A DNA stretch of 64,000 nt from Candidatus Thiodubiliella endoseptemdiera (lineage in GTDB: Bacteria; Pseudomonadota; Gammaproteobacteria; PS1; Pseudothioglobaceae). Shown in pieces: positions 1 to 10,465 of this stretch. The stretch is taken from NCBI GenBank assembly GCA_013416635.1, contig JACCHT010000001.1, forward strand, positions 620,001-684,000, read 5' to 3'. The translations under genes were made by a program, and so were the position numbers. The first letter of the stretch is position 1; each line of letters opens with the position of its first letter. The notes beneath the pieces are model-generated. The model saw only the letters and a list, made by a program, of their open reading frames with translations, did not search any database and was not told where the DNA came from.

Positions 1-1293
1 AAATCATCGGCACCAACCTCATCTCCGAAGCCTTTTTATATGAGAACAAACCCGTCGAGGCGTTTCTATTGACCATTTTGATGAGTTAAATGATGTAGCT
101 GACCATTGCACTATTTGCCATCGTTGCGAAAAACCTTGCCCTGTGGATATTGACTTTGGTGATGTCTCCATCAAGATGAAAAATATCTTGGTAAAACAAA
201 AACAAAGACACACCAATATCATCTCCAAAGTATCAATGGCTTATTTGAATATGAATCAGCCTTGGAAAATCAATATCACCAAAAAATTACTGATTGATTT
301 TAGTTACACAGCACAAAACATCGCCTCCAAACTGAGCCACCCATTTTTAAAAAAACAACCCGATAAAACAGTCGGCAGACCCAATGCGTTTACAGAATTA
401 GTCACAATTTTAGACAAACCTTTGCCAACGGACACCGCACTTGCCCCACTCAGAAGCCTACTCAATATCAACGACACAGGCAGCATACCGATTTTGGCAC
501 ACCCTGAAAAATCCACCGTTGACTCACCGAGTGTATTCTATTTCCCTGGTTGCGGCTCAGAGCGCTTGTACTCCAATATCGGCTTGGCAACGATTGCCCT
601 ACTCTACCATCAAGGAGTAAAAGTGGTGTTACCCCCCAGTTATCTTTGCTGTGGCTATCCGCAAAAAGCAGGAGGTTATGACCAAAAAGCAAATGAGCTT
701 TCCACCGACAATCGCGTGCTGTTCCACCGTATGGCAAACACACTCAACTACCTTGATATCAAATATGTGCTAACTTCTTGTGGCACTTGTATCGACCAAT
801 TAATGACCTATGAATTAGGCGATATTTTCAAAAATTCCAGCTTGCTTGACATCCACGAATATCTACTAGAAAATAATGTAACCCTTGACAATACAGGTGA
901 GAAATACCTCTACCATGCCCCTTGCCACGACCCAATTAAATCAGATAGTTCAAGCACTGTCATCTCTAAAATTGTCAATTCAGAAGTGGTGAGCAACGAT
1001 CGCTGTTGCGGTGAATCAGGCACTTTCGCAGTTGCACGCCCTGACATTGCCAAACAAGTAAAGTTCCGTAAAGAAGCTGAAATCAAAAAGATTTAGCAAC
1101 AATAAAAACCAATAATAAACCCACAAAAATGCTCACCACCTGCCCTGCCTGTCGCCAAGGTCTATCTCGTTATAGCGATTCAACCGGCGTCAAGCCAATC
1201 TATCCAATAGAATTAATTGCTGAACAGCAGTTGGGTGAAAATTGGCAAAAAGACTTTATTAGGTCTGTACATATTGAAAAGGTATTGCTTTAA
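1..1293 (+). CDS. Fe-S/CCG-domain oxidoreductase, C-terminal part (DUF3683-like FAD/Fe-S protein), cut by window edge and frame-disrupted
   Basis: The gene enters from the left edge. The visible part has a ferredoxin-like 4Fe-4S motif (CTICHRCEKPCP, about 100-135) followed by two cysteine-rich CCG modules (FYFPGCG...CCGYP near 540-660 and YHAPCHDP...CCGESG near 910-1020). This is the architecture of GlpC/HdrB-type subunits and of large fused FAD-linked dehydrogenases. From family knowledge, such proteins oxidise 2-hydroxyacids and pass electrons through Fe-S centres; the substrate here is unknown. The frame changes near 58 and again near 1094. After the second change the reading continues (MLTTCPACRQGL...) to TAA at 1291-1293. 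Both breaks look like single-base errors. The stop overlaps the end of the convergent gene. Confidence 0.7.
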
Positions 1294-1627
1294 TCCTTTG
1301 CTACATAAACCCAAACTAAGGTGCCTGATACCATTTTTCCCAATACACGCTGATAATCACTAACTTCGTATTTGTCAGATTGGCTAATTCTTTAGGGGTT
1401 AACTTAAAGACTTTTCCTTGTATAGTTTCATCTTGTTTAGCAATGGCGATTGGGTGGTGAGTTTCACCGCTAAGTGCGATGACAGCTTTATCTTGGATTT
1501 CAAGCGTGACTAATTTGTAGTTTAATAACTGGTCTTCATAGCCTGCTAATTCACGCCCAAAAGTTTCGATTTGTACAGCGGGGATTTGTAGTGTGCCATA
1601 GGAAAATAGCAATTCTGTTGCTTTCAT
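1290..1627 (-). CDS. Gamma-glutamylcyclotransferase-like (AIG2/GGCT fold) protein, frame break near its C-terminus
   Basis: The N-terminus shows the GGCT-fold signature FSYGTLQ, which binds the substrate gamma-glutamyl or amide group in this family. The predicted open frame turns nonsensical after about residue 85. Moving one base near 1377 restores a family-like ending (SDKYEVSDYQRV, then GTLVWVYVAKD) that stops at 1290, giving about 112 residues, normal for the family. The start (1627) overlaps the stop of the upstream M16 gene by 4 bp, so the two are probably co-transcribed. The precise substrate cannot be told from sequence. Confidence 0.7.
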
Positions 1628-2913
1628 TCTACTTTTCCAACACTTAGAATGGTTAAATTATCAGTATCAATCAAACGCGAAAAAGCGTATTCAATATCTT
1701 TTGCAGTAATATTTTTGATTTTGTCGGTAAAGCTACTCAGGTAATCTAGCGGCAAGTCGTAAAAACCGATAACAGAAAGATAAGTCAAAATATTGCTATT
1801 ACTTGCTGTTTCTAAAGCAAAACCGCCGATAATATTGTCTTTGCCATCTTGTAATTTTTGTTCGTCTATGCCGTAGTTAATAAAGTCATCAAGGGTTTGA
1901 ATGGCAATGTTTTTTGCTTCTGTAGCTTGGGCATTTTTGGTTTGTAAGCGTATTAAAAATGCGCCATTTGATTGCATTAAACTGAAATAACTATATGCTG
2001 AATATGCCAAGCCTTTTTCTTCTCTGATTTCATCACTTAAAATTGAAGTCAGCCCACTACCGCCAAAAATATGATTGCCAAGATATAGCGGGTAATAATC
2101 AGGGTGAGAGCGGCTTATACCAACTTGTCCAATAAGTAAATGCGTTTGTTTTGATGGGAATTCAATATGGATTTCATCGCCATAATCAGGTAAAGAAAGC
2201 TCGGCATTGACGGAGGCTTTTTTACCACTGTTTAAGCCGTGAGAGATTTGACGAGCAATTTGTTTTGCTTTAACCTTGTTAATATCGCCCACCAGTGCTA
2301 TGGTAAGATTTTTTGCCACATAAAACTGCTGATAATGGTGTCTTAAATCTTGTGCGGTAATATTTCTAAGGGTTGATTTTTTGCCGATTGTGTTGTGTGC
2401 ATAAGGGTGTCCGTCAAATATTATTTGATTAAAGGCGAGTGATGCGACGCTTGATGGTGACTGTTTACTGGCTTTGATGGCTTGTAAAGTTTGACGCTTT
2501 TCACGCGTTAAATAATGCTGTTTAAACTGTGGCTGAGTAACGACTTCGGTAAAAATAGCAAGTGATTTTCTCAGTATCGCTTCTCTTGATAAAGTGCGTA
2601 ATGATACCATCGCCATATCTTTAAGCGAGCGTGTGGAAAATTGTGCACCGACAGATTCAAAGGCATTGATAATCTGCTCTTCATTGTGATATTGCGTAGC
2701 GGTACCAAGCAAATTATTCGTCAGAGATGCCAATCCATATTGCGCCCCATCTCGACTACTCGCTCCATCAAAAGACAATGCTATATCTAAAATCGGCAAG
2801 CCCTTGGTTTGCACAAATAACACCTTTGCCCCTTCGGGTGTCGTCCAATGTTGAATGTCAATTTTAGCGTAGGCGTTTGCCGTAAATAACAAAAATATCA
2901 GTAAAAATTTCAT
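1624..2913 (-). CDS. M16 peptidase-family protein, non-catalytic partner, periplasmic
   Basis: About 429 residues with a signal peptide (MKFLLIFLLFTANAYA). It has the two-domain M16 fold: an N-terminal half, then a C-terminal half with the usual GGSGLTSILSDEIREEKGLAY segment, which in this family lies at the closing face. The zinc motif HxxEH is absent: the matching place reads SLTNNLLG. It is therefore probably the inactive subunit of a heterodimer with the catalytic M16 protein just upstream (3079-4397). An in-frame open extension into the adjacent MITE would give 478 residues, but the signal peptide shows the ATG at 2911-2913 is the real start. The MITE terminus supplies an AAAGG seven bases before this ATG. 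Confidence 0.85.
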   Translation of the reverse strand: MKFLLIFLLFTANAYAKIDIQHWTTPEGAKVLFVQTKGLPILDIALSFDGASSRDGAQYGLASLTNNLLGTATQYHNEEQIINAFESVGAQFSTRSLKDMAMVSLRTLSREAILRKSLAIFTEVVTQPQFKQHYLTREKRQTLQAIKASKQSPSSVASLAFNQIIFDGHPYAHNTIGKKSTLRNITAQDLRHHYQQFYVAKNLTIALVGDINKVKAKQIARQISHGLNSGKKASVNAELSLPDYGDEIHIEFPSKQTHLLIGQVGISRSHPDYYPLYLGNHIFGGSGLTSILSDEIREEKGLAYSAYSYFSLMQSNGAFLIRLQTKNAQATEAKNIAIQTLDDFINYGIDEQKLQDGKDNIIGGFALETASNSNILTYLSVIGFYDLPLDYLSSFTDKIKNITAKDIEYAFSRLIDTDNLTILSVGKVE

Positions 2914-2916
2914 TAG

Positions 2917-3077
2917 GAGACCTTTGCATAAATAGGGATGATTAGCAAAATGACAGATTTTATTAAATTGGAAATTTTTTAAATCCACTCCTAGCAGGGC
3001 TAAGGGTGTTTTTAAAAAGTTTGTAATTTGATGAAAGATGGCGTTTTGATGATTATTCATATTTATGCAAAGGTCTC
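2917..3077 (+). mobile_element. 161-bp MITE, copy 1
   Basis: Terminal inverted repeats GAGACCTTTGCATAAAT / ATTTATGCAAAGGTCTC enclose a non-coding core. It is flanked by the 5-bp direct repeat ATTAG (2912-2916 and 3078-3082). It lies exactly between the two M16 genes. On the minus strand the duplication CTAAT keeps the stop codon of the upstream gene and the ATG of the downstream gene. Confidence 0.92.
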
Positions 3078-3078
3078 A

Positions 3079-4397
3079 TTAGATACCCTGAGGAATAAGT
3101 TCGACTGAATTAGCCTGTGAAAAATCTAAATATTGCTGGGCAACTCGTGCCACATCGTCTGCACTGATGGCGTTCATTTTTTCTACATAAGAAAATAATT
3201 TTTCCACCCCCAGCCCCACCGATGACAACATTCCCAAGTAATAAGATTGCGTGGATATTTGGTCTTGTTCAAACACAAACTCGGCTTCAAGTTGTGTTTT
3301 GGTGCGGGATAATTCATCTGCAATCACGCTTGGATTTTTAATCAACTCCGCCACTTGAGCTTTGATTGCCGACAAAACCATTTCATTGCTTACCCCTTTA
3401 GCAGGGACAAAACTGAGCGTAAATAGCGTATTATACTTATCATATAATCGATACCCGATACCAACCCCAGACGCAATTTGCTGTTGTCTAATCAATGTTT
3501 TTGACAACCCATTATCCAACACATGCGACAACATATCCAATGCATACGCGTCATTTTCATTGGTTTTTAAATTCGGCACAGGGAACGACAAAATATAATA
3601 AGGCAACTCAGCTTTGAGTTTCAATACCCGAGTATTACCTGTCTGAGCAATAGACGATTTATCCGTATTTTTAATATTTAGATTATACTGATAGCCCCCA
3701 AAATACCGCTTTGCCAACGCAATCACTTCATCCGCTTGCACATCACCCACCACCACAAGAGTGGCATTATTCGGCGCATAATATTGTGCATACCACTCAC
3801 GCAAATCGGACAATTTATAAGATTCTATATCCGTTTGAAAACCAATAATTGGTGCGTGATAAGCACCTTTTCATCAAAAGAAATAAAATTCAGGTTTTCA
3901 TACACTTTGGCATTCGGATTATCTTCCACACGCATTCGACGCTCTTCAATTACCACCTGCCTTTCCTTGCTTAATTCAACATCAGAAAAAGTCAAATGAC
4001 GCATACGATCGGCCTCCATTTTAAGTGCCAATGCGAGTTTGGATTTGTGCATTTTTTGATAATAGGCGGTGTAATCTTTGGAGGTAAAAGCATTTTCATC
4101 ACCGCCATTTCTGGCAATAATTGCCGAAAACTCACCCACTTTATAATCATTTGTACCTTTAAACATCATATGTTCAAGCATATGAGAGATGCCTGTATTC
4201 GGACGCAATTCATCACTCGCACCGACACGATACCACAGTTGCGAGATGAATACGGGTGCACGATTGTCGGTTTTTACAATGATTTTTAACCCATTTTCTA
4301 AGGTCGTTTGCGTGACATTATATTTTTCCAAATCACTTGCATTCGCAAAAACGCTTTGAAATAAGAAAAAAGATAGTAAAATCAGATTTTTTTGCAT
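3079..4397 (-). CDS. M16 family zinc peptidase, catalytic subunit, periplasmic; one frame break
   Basis: The N-terminal part (from 4397) begins with a signal peptide (MQKNLILLSFFLFQSVFANA) and carries the inverzincin zinc motif HMLEH followed by MMFKGT, with the downstream glutamate region (ERQVVIEERRMRVEDNP). The frame breaks near 3820: the first part runs into KVLITHQLLVF, while the shifted frame reads GAYHAPIIGF and joins DLREWYAQYYAPNNATLVVVGDV, a standard M16 continuation. The repaired protein is about 440 residues. Before the MITE inserted, its stop and the next gene's ATG overlapped as TAATG, so the two were translationally coupled. It lies divergent from ftsY. Confidence 0.88.
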
Positions 4398-4409
4398 TGC
4401 AATATTATA

Positions 4410-5345
4410 GTGTTTAATTTTTTCAAAAAAGATAAAGTTGAAAAATCTACCTCTTTAAAAGAGCGTTTAGTTAAATCTCGCCAAAAATTAGGCTCTGGAT
4501 TATCAAGCCTATTATTAGGCAAAAAAACCATTGACGAAAACCTACTAGAAGAACTTGAAATGCTGTTAATTTCTGCTGATATTGGCATTAAAACCACAGA
4601 AAAAGTGCTGGAATTAGTTCGAAAAAATGCAACACGAAAAATCTTGAAAAATACTGAAGAGTTATATAATTTCTTAAAAAATGAGTTGGTAAAACTGTTA
4701 ATTGACGACAACCAACTAAACACCGAACAACAAGAAACCTTTGTTATTTTAGTCGTCGGTGTGAATGGTGCTGGCAAAACCACCACCATTGGCAAACTTG
4801 CCAAGTCGTTCCAAAATCAAGGCAAGTCGGTAATGTTGGCGGCAGGTGATACCTTTCGTGCCGCAGCAGTTGAACAACTTAAGGTTTGGGGTGAACGCAA
4901 CAGTATCGCAGTGGTGGCACAGGATACGGGTGCTGATGCGGCTTCGGTTATCTTCGACGCTTATCAATCAGCACAAGCCAAAAATATTGATATTCTGATT
5001 GCTGACACGGCTGGACGCTTGCACACACAGGGGAATCTTATGCAAGAGTTAGCCAAAATCAAGCGGGTTATCACCAAACAAAATGAAAACGCACCTCACG
5101 AAGTGATGTTGGTGCTTGATGGTGGATCAGGTCAAAATGCACTCAGCCAAGCCAAGGAATTTAACAAGGCGGTTGAACTCAGTGGTATTAGCATCACCAA
5201 ACTCGACGGCACTGCCAAAGGTGGCATCGTCTTTGCCATCTCCGACGAACTCAACCTCCCTATTCGCTATATTGGCGTGGGTGAAGGGATTAATGACCTG
5301 AAACCTTTTTCAGCAAAAGAGTTTATTGAAGCGTTGTTTGATTAG
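4410..5345 (+). CDS. ftsY: Signal recognition particle receptor FtsY
   Basis: SRP-type GTPase that docks ribosome-nascent chain complexes carrying SRP at the inner membrane. Visible elements are a four-helix N domain (ENLLEELEMLLISADIG), the P-loop GVNGAGKTTTIGKLA, the insertion-box motif DTFRAAA, DTAGRL, and the guanine-specificity TKLDGTAKGG. The usual D-(A/G)-T-(T/S)-GQNA loop reads DGGSGQNA, a small variation. I chose GTG at 4410 (FNFFKKDK...) over the ATG at 4392, because the latter overlaps the divergent M16 start and adds residues foreign to the family. The acidic A domain is very short, giving about 311 residues in all. Confidence 0.95.
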   Translation: MFNFFKKDKVEKSTSLKERLVKSRQKLGSGLSSLLLGKKTIDENLLEELEMLLISADIGIKTTEKVLELVRKNATRKILKNTEELYNFLKNELVKLLIDDNQLNTEQQETFVILVVGVNGAGKTTTIGKLAKSFQNQGKSVMLAAGDTFRAAAVEQLKVWGERNSIAVVAQDTGADAASVIFDAYQSAQAKNIDILIADTAGRLHTQGNLMQELAKIKRVITKQNENAPHEVMLVLDGGSGQNALSQAKEFNKAVELSGISITKLDGTAKGGIVFAISDELNLPIRYIGVGEGINDLKPFSAKEFIEALFD

Positions 5346-5383
5346 GTCATAATTTAAGAGTATTTCACTCTGAAAGACTATTG

Positions 5384-5544
5384 GAGACCTTTGCATAAAT
5401 ATGAATAATCATCAAAACGCCATCTTTCATCAAATTACAAACTTTTTAAAAACACCCTTAGCCCTGCTAGGAGTGGATTTAAAAAATTTCCAATTTAATA
5501 AAATCTGTCATTTTGCTAATCATCCCTATTTATGCAAAGGTCTC
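5384..5544 (-). mobile_element. 161-bp MITE, copy 2
   Basis: Same element in the opposite orientation to copy 1, with perfect terminal repeats and the 5-bp target duplication TATTG (5379-5383 and 5545-5549). It lies between ftsY and the AlkC-like gene, 38 bp after the ftsY stop. The 190 bp that follow, up to the next start, show no recognisable gene. Confidence 0.92.
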
Positions 5545-5736
5545 TATTGAATGTTAAAAAGTACCGTTTAGAAAATACAGAGAACAATGTATTTTTTTCA
5601 TCTGTGTCATAATCAATTGTGTCTTATCATCGTGTGGTTGCCACAGACGACTCGCTTAGGGGTTATGATGGTGGATTGGGTAGAAAGCAGTTTTTACTGG
5701 ATTTAGAAAGCAGAAACGCAAACATAGGTGGATAAT

Positions 5737-6868
5737 ATGACAGAAAAATTTTCTTTAAAAGACCAATTATTCAACAAACAAAAAGTGAGTTATTTGGCAT
5801 CACGCATTAAAAATGTTTATCCTCAGTTTGAAGAGCAACAATTTAACGCTCAAATCTTACAACAGTTTCCAGCATTAGAACTCAAACAACGCATTAGTTG
5901 TATTCGAATACAATTGGAAAAACAACTGCCAAATAAATTTGAGAGTGCATTAACTATTATTTTAAATGCTTTGCCGGCAGAACTCGACCCTGGCAAAACA
6001 GACAATGATTTTGGCGATTTTATTTTTGCACCCCTATCTGATTTTGTCGCAAAAAATGGCCTAGAAAGCCAATATTTAAACCTATCCTTTAACGCACTAG
6101 CAGAAATTACCAAACGCTTTAGCTGCGAAGACTCAATTCGTTATTTTATTAACGCCCACCCTCAAGAAAGCTGGATTTTTATGCAACAAATGGCACAATC
6201 TGACAACTACCACCAACGACGACTGGCATCCGAAGGCTTGCGTCCGAAGTTGCCTTGGTGCATTGGCATCAATATCGATTATCAAAAACCCCTTATTTTA
6301 TTAAATCAACTGTATAGTGATGACACTCGGTATGTGGTTCGTTCTGTTGCCAATCACCTAAATGATATTGCTAAAATTGATGCAGCATTGGTAATTCAAA
6401 CGCTGAAAAAATGGCAAATAGCCAATAAACAAAATAAAAGAATGGGATTTTTTAAGCAAGCATGCGCTCAGAACGCTGGTAAAAAAAGGCAATAAACCCG
6501 CCTTAGAACTGCTTGGCTTTGACTCCAATCCAAAAATCACTGTACACAATTTCAACCTGAAAAAAACAACCCTTTGTTTGGATAACTATTTGGACTTTTC
6601 ATTTACTATTAATGCTCAAAAAGATGAAAAATTGGTGATTGATTACAAAATTATCTACCCAACCAACAATCAAAAAGTTTCTGAAAAAGTATTTAAAATT
6701 AAACAATTAAATATCAAACAAAATACCAGCATTGCTGTGCACAAAAAACATTTATTTAGATTGATGACCACCAAAAAATTGTACGCTGGCAAACATCAAA
6801 TACATCTAAAAATCAATGGCAATATATTTGAAAAAGCGTATTTTATTTTGAATGAGACCTTTGCATAA
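5737..6868 (+). CDS. DNA alkylation repair protein, AlkC/AlkD-like HEAT-repeat glycosylase; one frame break
   Basis: An all-helical HEAT-like protein with family-typical stretches (SEGLRPKLPW, RYVVRSVANHLNDIAK, TLKKW). Proteins of this kind (AlkC, COG4335) excise alkylated bases from DNA. ATG 5737 follows AGGTGG at good spacing. The frame breaks at a short A run near 6440; the shifted frame gives HALRTLVKKGNKPALELLGF, the expected continuation, followed by a C-terminal domain rich in beta strands (about 6530-6850). The last residues are supplied by an inserted MITE: the ancestral ending was probably ...FILNM-stop, and the terminal repeat now adds ETFA and a TAA stop. Confidence 0.75.
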
Positions 6869-7014
6869 ATAGGGATGATTAGCAAAATGACAGATTTTAT
6901 TAAATTGGAAATTTTTTAAATCCACTCCTAGCAGGGCTAAGGGTGTTTTTAAAAAGTTTGTAATTTGATGAAAGATGGCGTTTTGATGATTATTCATATT
7001 TATGCAAAGGTCTC
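6854..7014 (+). mobile_element. 161-bp MITE, copy 3, forming the 3' end of the AlkC-like gene
   Basis: Complete element. Flanks give a 4-bp repeat GAAT (6850-6853, 7015-7018), not the 5 bp seen at most other copies. Its first bases, GAG ACC TTT GCA TAA, are read in frame as ETFA-stop by the upstream repair gene. Confidence 0.9.
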
Positions 7015-7035
7015 GAATATGTAATACCATTTTCA

Positions 7036-7094
7036 AAAGTAGCAGTTGTTAGTCCTGCTTTACCTCTTCTATTTATATGTTGGGCTGCTACTTT
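7036..7094. repeat. 10-bp inverted repeat between the MITE and a membrane-protein gene
   Basis: AAAGTAGCAG at 7036-7045 is matched by CTGCTACTTT at 7085-7094, with a loop of about 39 bases. There is no T tract on either side, so it is a weak terminator candidate. It overlaps the last codons of the minus-strand gene ending at 7088. Confidence 0.35.
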
Positions 7095-7714
7095 CGAGTG
7101 TTGCGTTCAATACGCAAAACGGCAAGCATAATCACCAACATTGCAAAAATAAGTAGTGCATTCCAAAGGGCAGAGTAGATATTTTGTTTGATTTTTACGG
7201 TGCCGATTTTGATGAAGTTAGCTTCGCTATTTTCTTGGATTTGACGGAAAAAAGACTGGTCGTGCCAATTGGTTAATTCATCAATATTGACTTTTGCACC
7301 GACAATAGCAACTTGATTGATGAGTTTTGCCAAGGATTGAACATAGGATAATTGCACGGATTGTGGATAGCGGTTGAGTTTGATTTTACTGGATACCTTG
7401 ACTTTTTGTTTTAGGTTATTTTTATCAACTACTTGGTCAGATAAATTGCTTAATGCGATAACGATGTCATCAATATGTGCATTAAATTCTTGTTCAAATT
7501 GTTGATTTTTTCCTAAATTTTTAGCGATTTTATCCTCTTGATTGCGCGCTATTTTTTGATAATCAGCAAACTGAATGACCGGTATATCAGATTTCTCATC
7601 AGTAATAGAGATGTTGTTGTAACCCAACATTCCTGCCATAATCAGTATGATAATTGCAAATAATAAACCTATCATTTGCGTTATTTTTAAAAAAACTTTT
7701 TCAATGAATCCCAT
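7088..7714 (-). CDS. Unrecognised inner-membrane protein with two terminal membrane segments
   Basis: 208 residues. One strongly hydrophobic segment lies at about residues 14-34 (IGLLFAIIILIMAGMLGY) and another near the C-terminus (about 180-200, ALLIFAMLVIMLAVLRIE). Between them is a polar helical region of about 145 residues with coiled-coil character, probably periplasmic. I recognise no family. The gene is 14 bp downstream of hemC on the same strand, so it is probably in the hemC transcript. In many proteobacteria hemC is followed by hemD/hemX genes; this protein's layout is loosely HemX-like, but it is too short and I see no diagnostic motif. Confidence 0.6.
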   Translation of the reverse strand: MGFIEKVFLKITQMIGLLFAIIILIMAGMLGYNNISITDEKSDIPVIQFADYQKIARNQEDKIAKNLGKNQQFEQEFNAHIDDIVIALSNLSDQVVDKNNLKQKVKVSSKIKLNRYPQSVQLSYVQSLAKLINQVAIVGAKVNIDELTNWHDQSFFRQIQENSEANFIKIGTVKIKQNIYSALWNALLIFAMLVIMLAVLRIERNTRK

Positions 7715-7728
7715 AATTTTTCCCTTTT

Positions 7729-8642
7729 CTAATTTACTTTTAAAATATCTCTTGCACCCATTGCAATCAATTTGTCTGCTAATTGTTTGCCCAACTCTTC
7801 TGTATTATCCACATTTCCGACAACTTTGTGCTTCAAAATTACACCTGACTCTACATTGCCAACCAAACCTGTGAGCGTAATTATATCTCCATCAAGCGTT
7901 GAAAAGCCTGCAATTGGCACGGAACAGCCCCCTTCTAATCGGGCATTCATTGCGCGTTCAGCACTGATTCTGTGCGTCGTTTGTTCATCAATCAAAGGGG
8001 TGATTAACTCTAATATCGCTTGGTCATTTTCTCTAATTTCAATGCCTACTGCACCCTGTCCAACGGCAGGCAGAGATTGCTTGGCAGAGATTTGTTGTTT
8101 AATTCTGTCGGAAAAATTTAAGCGAATAAGTCCTGCACATGCCAAAATAATAGCGTCGTATTCGCCATCATCTAATTTTTTGAGTCGGGTATTAACATTG
8201 CCACGCAAATCTAAGATTTCTAAATCAGGGCGAATAGATTTGAGTTGCACGATACGACGCATTGAACAAGTTCCCACCTTAGAATTTAGAGGCAAGTCTT
8301 CTAAATTATTAAAATGATTAGAGACAAAAGCGTCAAATGGATTTTCCCGTTTAAGAACAGCACCGAGTGCAAATCCTGCAGGGATTTTGTAAGGCATATC
8401 TTTCATCGAATGCACGGCAATATCTGCTTTTCCTTCCAACATTCCTATTTCCAATTCTTTGATAAATAATCCCTTTCCGCCAATTTTTGACAAGGGGAGT
8501 TAAGGATTTGATCGCCTGTGGTCATCATTTTCACCAATTCTACCTCTAAATTAGGGTGCAGTTGTTTTAGCCTAGATTTCACATGTTCAGCCTGCCAAAG
8601 TGCGAGGGGGCTTTTACGGGTGGCGATTTTGAGTGTTTTCAT
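7729..8642 (-). CDS. hemC: Hydroxymethylbilane synthase (porphobilinogen deaminase), one frame break
   Basis: Condenses four porphobilinogens to hydroxymethylbilane in haem and sirohaem synthesis. Family landmarks are the start [36 protein letters not shown], the arginine-rich RGNVNTRL, and the dipyrromethane cofactor cysteine in [12 protein letters not shown]. The frame breaks near 8493, where ILNSP should continue as [10 protein letters not shown]; the two frames abut exactly, so one base is missing. The gene would be essential for a cytochrome-bearing organism, which argues for a sequence error. The repaired length is about 304 residues, normal for HemC. Confidence 0.93.
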
Positions 8643-8680
8643 ATAAAATACTAATTTTTAAAGAGTAACCTATTTTACTG

Positions 8681-9085
8681 ATGTTGATGAATGCAAAAGA
8701 TTTTTTTATCGATGGGCAAATAGCAAAACAAAAACAAATCCCTATTTTAGTGATGTTTTCAGAGCCTAGTTGCCCTTACTGCGAATTGGTTAAACAAGAA
8801 GTATTGAACTCAATGAGTGGTTTAGTAGAGTATAAAAATAAAGTGATTATCCGTCATGTTTTTTATTCTTCATTAATGGAAATAGTTAATTTTTCGGGTC
8901 ATTCCAGTAATCACTCTCAATTTAGTTTTACATACGGGGTTAATTTTTATCCAACTTTGTTGTTGCTTGATCATAATGGCAAAGTACTTGGTAAGAAAAT
9001 CGGCGTTGTCTTAATTGAGACTTATTGGACCGAATTAGACACCCTGATTGAACAAGCAACCAAACAACTTAAGGCAACATTATGA
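8681..9085 (+). CDS. Thioredoxin-fold protein with CPYC active site
   Basis: About 134 residues. It has a thioredoxin-like core: strand [10 protein letters not shown], then CPYC at residues 31-34, and a late cis-proline element ([13 protein letters not shown]). It has no clear signal peptide, so it is either cytoplasmic or starts further upstream. The CPYC pair resembles glutaredoxin and SoxW-like proteins. ATG 8687 is an alternative start. The stop overlaps the argH start by 4 bp, so the two are coupled. The redox partner is unknown. Confidence 0.75.
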   Translation: MLMNAKDFFIDGQIAKQKQIPILVMFSEPSCPYCELVKQEVLNSMSGLVEYKNKVIIRHVFYSSLMEIVNFSGHSSNHSQFSFTYGVNFYPTLLLLDHNGKVLGKKIGVVLIETYWTELDTLIEQATKQLKATL

Positions 9086-10464
9086 CAACTACTAACCAAT
9101 CTTGGGGCGGACGCTTCAATCAGCCAACGGATGAATTTGTTAAGATTTTTGGCGCTTCAGTGTTTTTTGATAAAATTCTCGCTCCTTATGATATTGCTGG
9201 CTCCATTGCACACGCCACAATGTTATGCGAAGTTGGGCTATTAACTAAGGAGGAAAAATCACAAATTATTAGTGGCTTGAATGCAATTCTTAAGGAAATT
9301 CAAGCCGATAAATTTAACTGGTCGGTTGATTTAGAAGATGTGCATATGAATATCGAAGCACGCCTAGTAGCAATGATTGGCGATGCGGGTAAAAAACTCC
9401 ACACAGGTCGTTCTCGCAATGATCAAGTGGCCACCGATATTCGCCTGTATTTGCGTGAGCAACTTGATGACATTAATGATGAAATCAAGCGTTTGCAAGT
9501 GGCTTTACTTGTGTTAGCCGAGCAAGAAGCCAGCACCCTATTGCCGGGCTTTACCCATCTACAAGCCGCCCAACCTGTAAGTTTTGGACATCATATGATG
9601 GCGTATTTTGAAATGCTATCTCGTGATGCTGAACGACTAATTGATTGTCGTAAACGACTCAATTCCATGCCCCTTGGTAGTGCCGCATTGGCAGGCACAA
9701 CTTACCCAATTAAACGCACTCGCACTGCTGAATTGTTAGGCTTTGAGCGCATTTGCCACAACTCGCTGGATGGTGTTAGTGACCGTGATTTTGCCATAGA
9801 GTTTTTATCAGTAGCCAGCATTATTATGATGCATTTGTCGCGTTTTTCCGAAGAGTTGATTTTGTGGTCAAGTGCGCAATTTGACTTTATTGAATTGCCA
9901 GATAGCTTTTGCACAGGCTCATCGATTATGCCACAAAAGAAAAACCCCGATGTTCCGGAGTTGGTGCGAGGCAAAACTGGTCGTGTATATGGTAACTTAA
10001 CCTCAATGCTGACCATTATGAAATCACAACCGCTCGCCTATAACAAGGACAACCAAGAAGACAAAGAACCCCTGTTTGATACGGTTGATACACTGAAAGC
10101 CTGCTTGCGTGTATTCGCCGATATGGTGCCCACCATTCAAGCAAAGCGAGACAATATGTACAATTCCACCAAAAAAGGCTACACCACTGCCACTGATTTG
10201 GCAGATTATTTGGTGAAAAAAGGTTTGCCCTTTCGTGACGCACACGAAGTCGTAGGTTTATCGGTTGCTTATGGGCTAAAAATGCAAAAAGACTTAAGCG
10301 AGTTGAGTTTGGAAGAATTGCAAAAATTTGATACTCGCATTGAAAACGATGTGTTTGATGTACTATCGTTAGAAGGTTCACTTTGTGCGCGTGACCATCT
10401 GGGCGGTACTGCACCAAACCAAGTCAAACAAGCTATCAAAACCGCTCGTAACACCCTAAAATAA
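9082..10464 (+). CDS. argH: Argininosuccinate lyase
   Basis: 460 residues, full length. It cleaves argininosuccinate to arginine and fumarate in the last step of arginine synthesis. The fumarase/aspartase superfamily signature [12 protein letters not shown] is present, as are [10 protein letters not shown] and the catalytic loop region with TAPNQV at the C-terminus. It is coupled to the upstream thioredoxin-fold gene and followed two bases later by fmt. Confidence 0.97.
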   Translation: MTTTNQSWGGRFNQPTDEFVKIFGASVFFDKILAPYDIAGSIAHATMLCEVGLLTKEEKSQIISGLNAILKEIQADKFNWSVDLEDVHMNIEARLVAMIGDAGKKLHTGRSRNDQVATDIRLYLREQLDDINDEIKRLQVALLVLAEQEASTLLPGFTHLQAAQPVSFGHHMMAYFEMLSRDAERLIDCRKRLNSMPLGSAALAGTTYPIKRTRTAELLGFERICHNSLDGVSDRDFAIEFLSVASIIMMHLSRFSEELILWSSAQFDFIELPDSFCTGSSIMPQKKNPDVPELVRGKTGRVYGNLTSMLTIMKSQPLAYNKDNQEDKEPLFDTVDTLKACLRVFADMVPTIQAKRDNMYNSTKKGYTTATDLADYLVKKGLPFRDAHEVVGLSVAYGLKMQKDLSELSLEELQKFDTRIENDVFDVLSLEGSLCARDHLGGTAPNQVKQAIKTARNTLK

Positions 10465-10465
10465 T

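Noticed and set aside
1624-3060. 478-residue M16 ORF beginning in the MITE
   Set aside because: The first 49 residues are the MITE's exit frame. A clear signal peptide begins at the ATG at 2911-2913, and the same peptide occurs at unrelated MITE copies.
4382-4804. Minus-strand ORF opposite ftsY
   Set aside because: Serine/phenylalanine-rich antisense reading of the ftsY N domain; not protein-like.
7772-8317. Long plus-strand ORF opposite hemC
   Set aside because: Mirror frame of a conserved gene with no family motif and no ribosome binding site.
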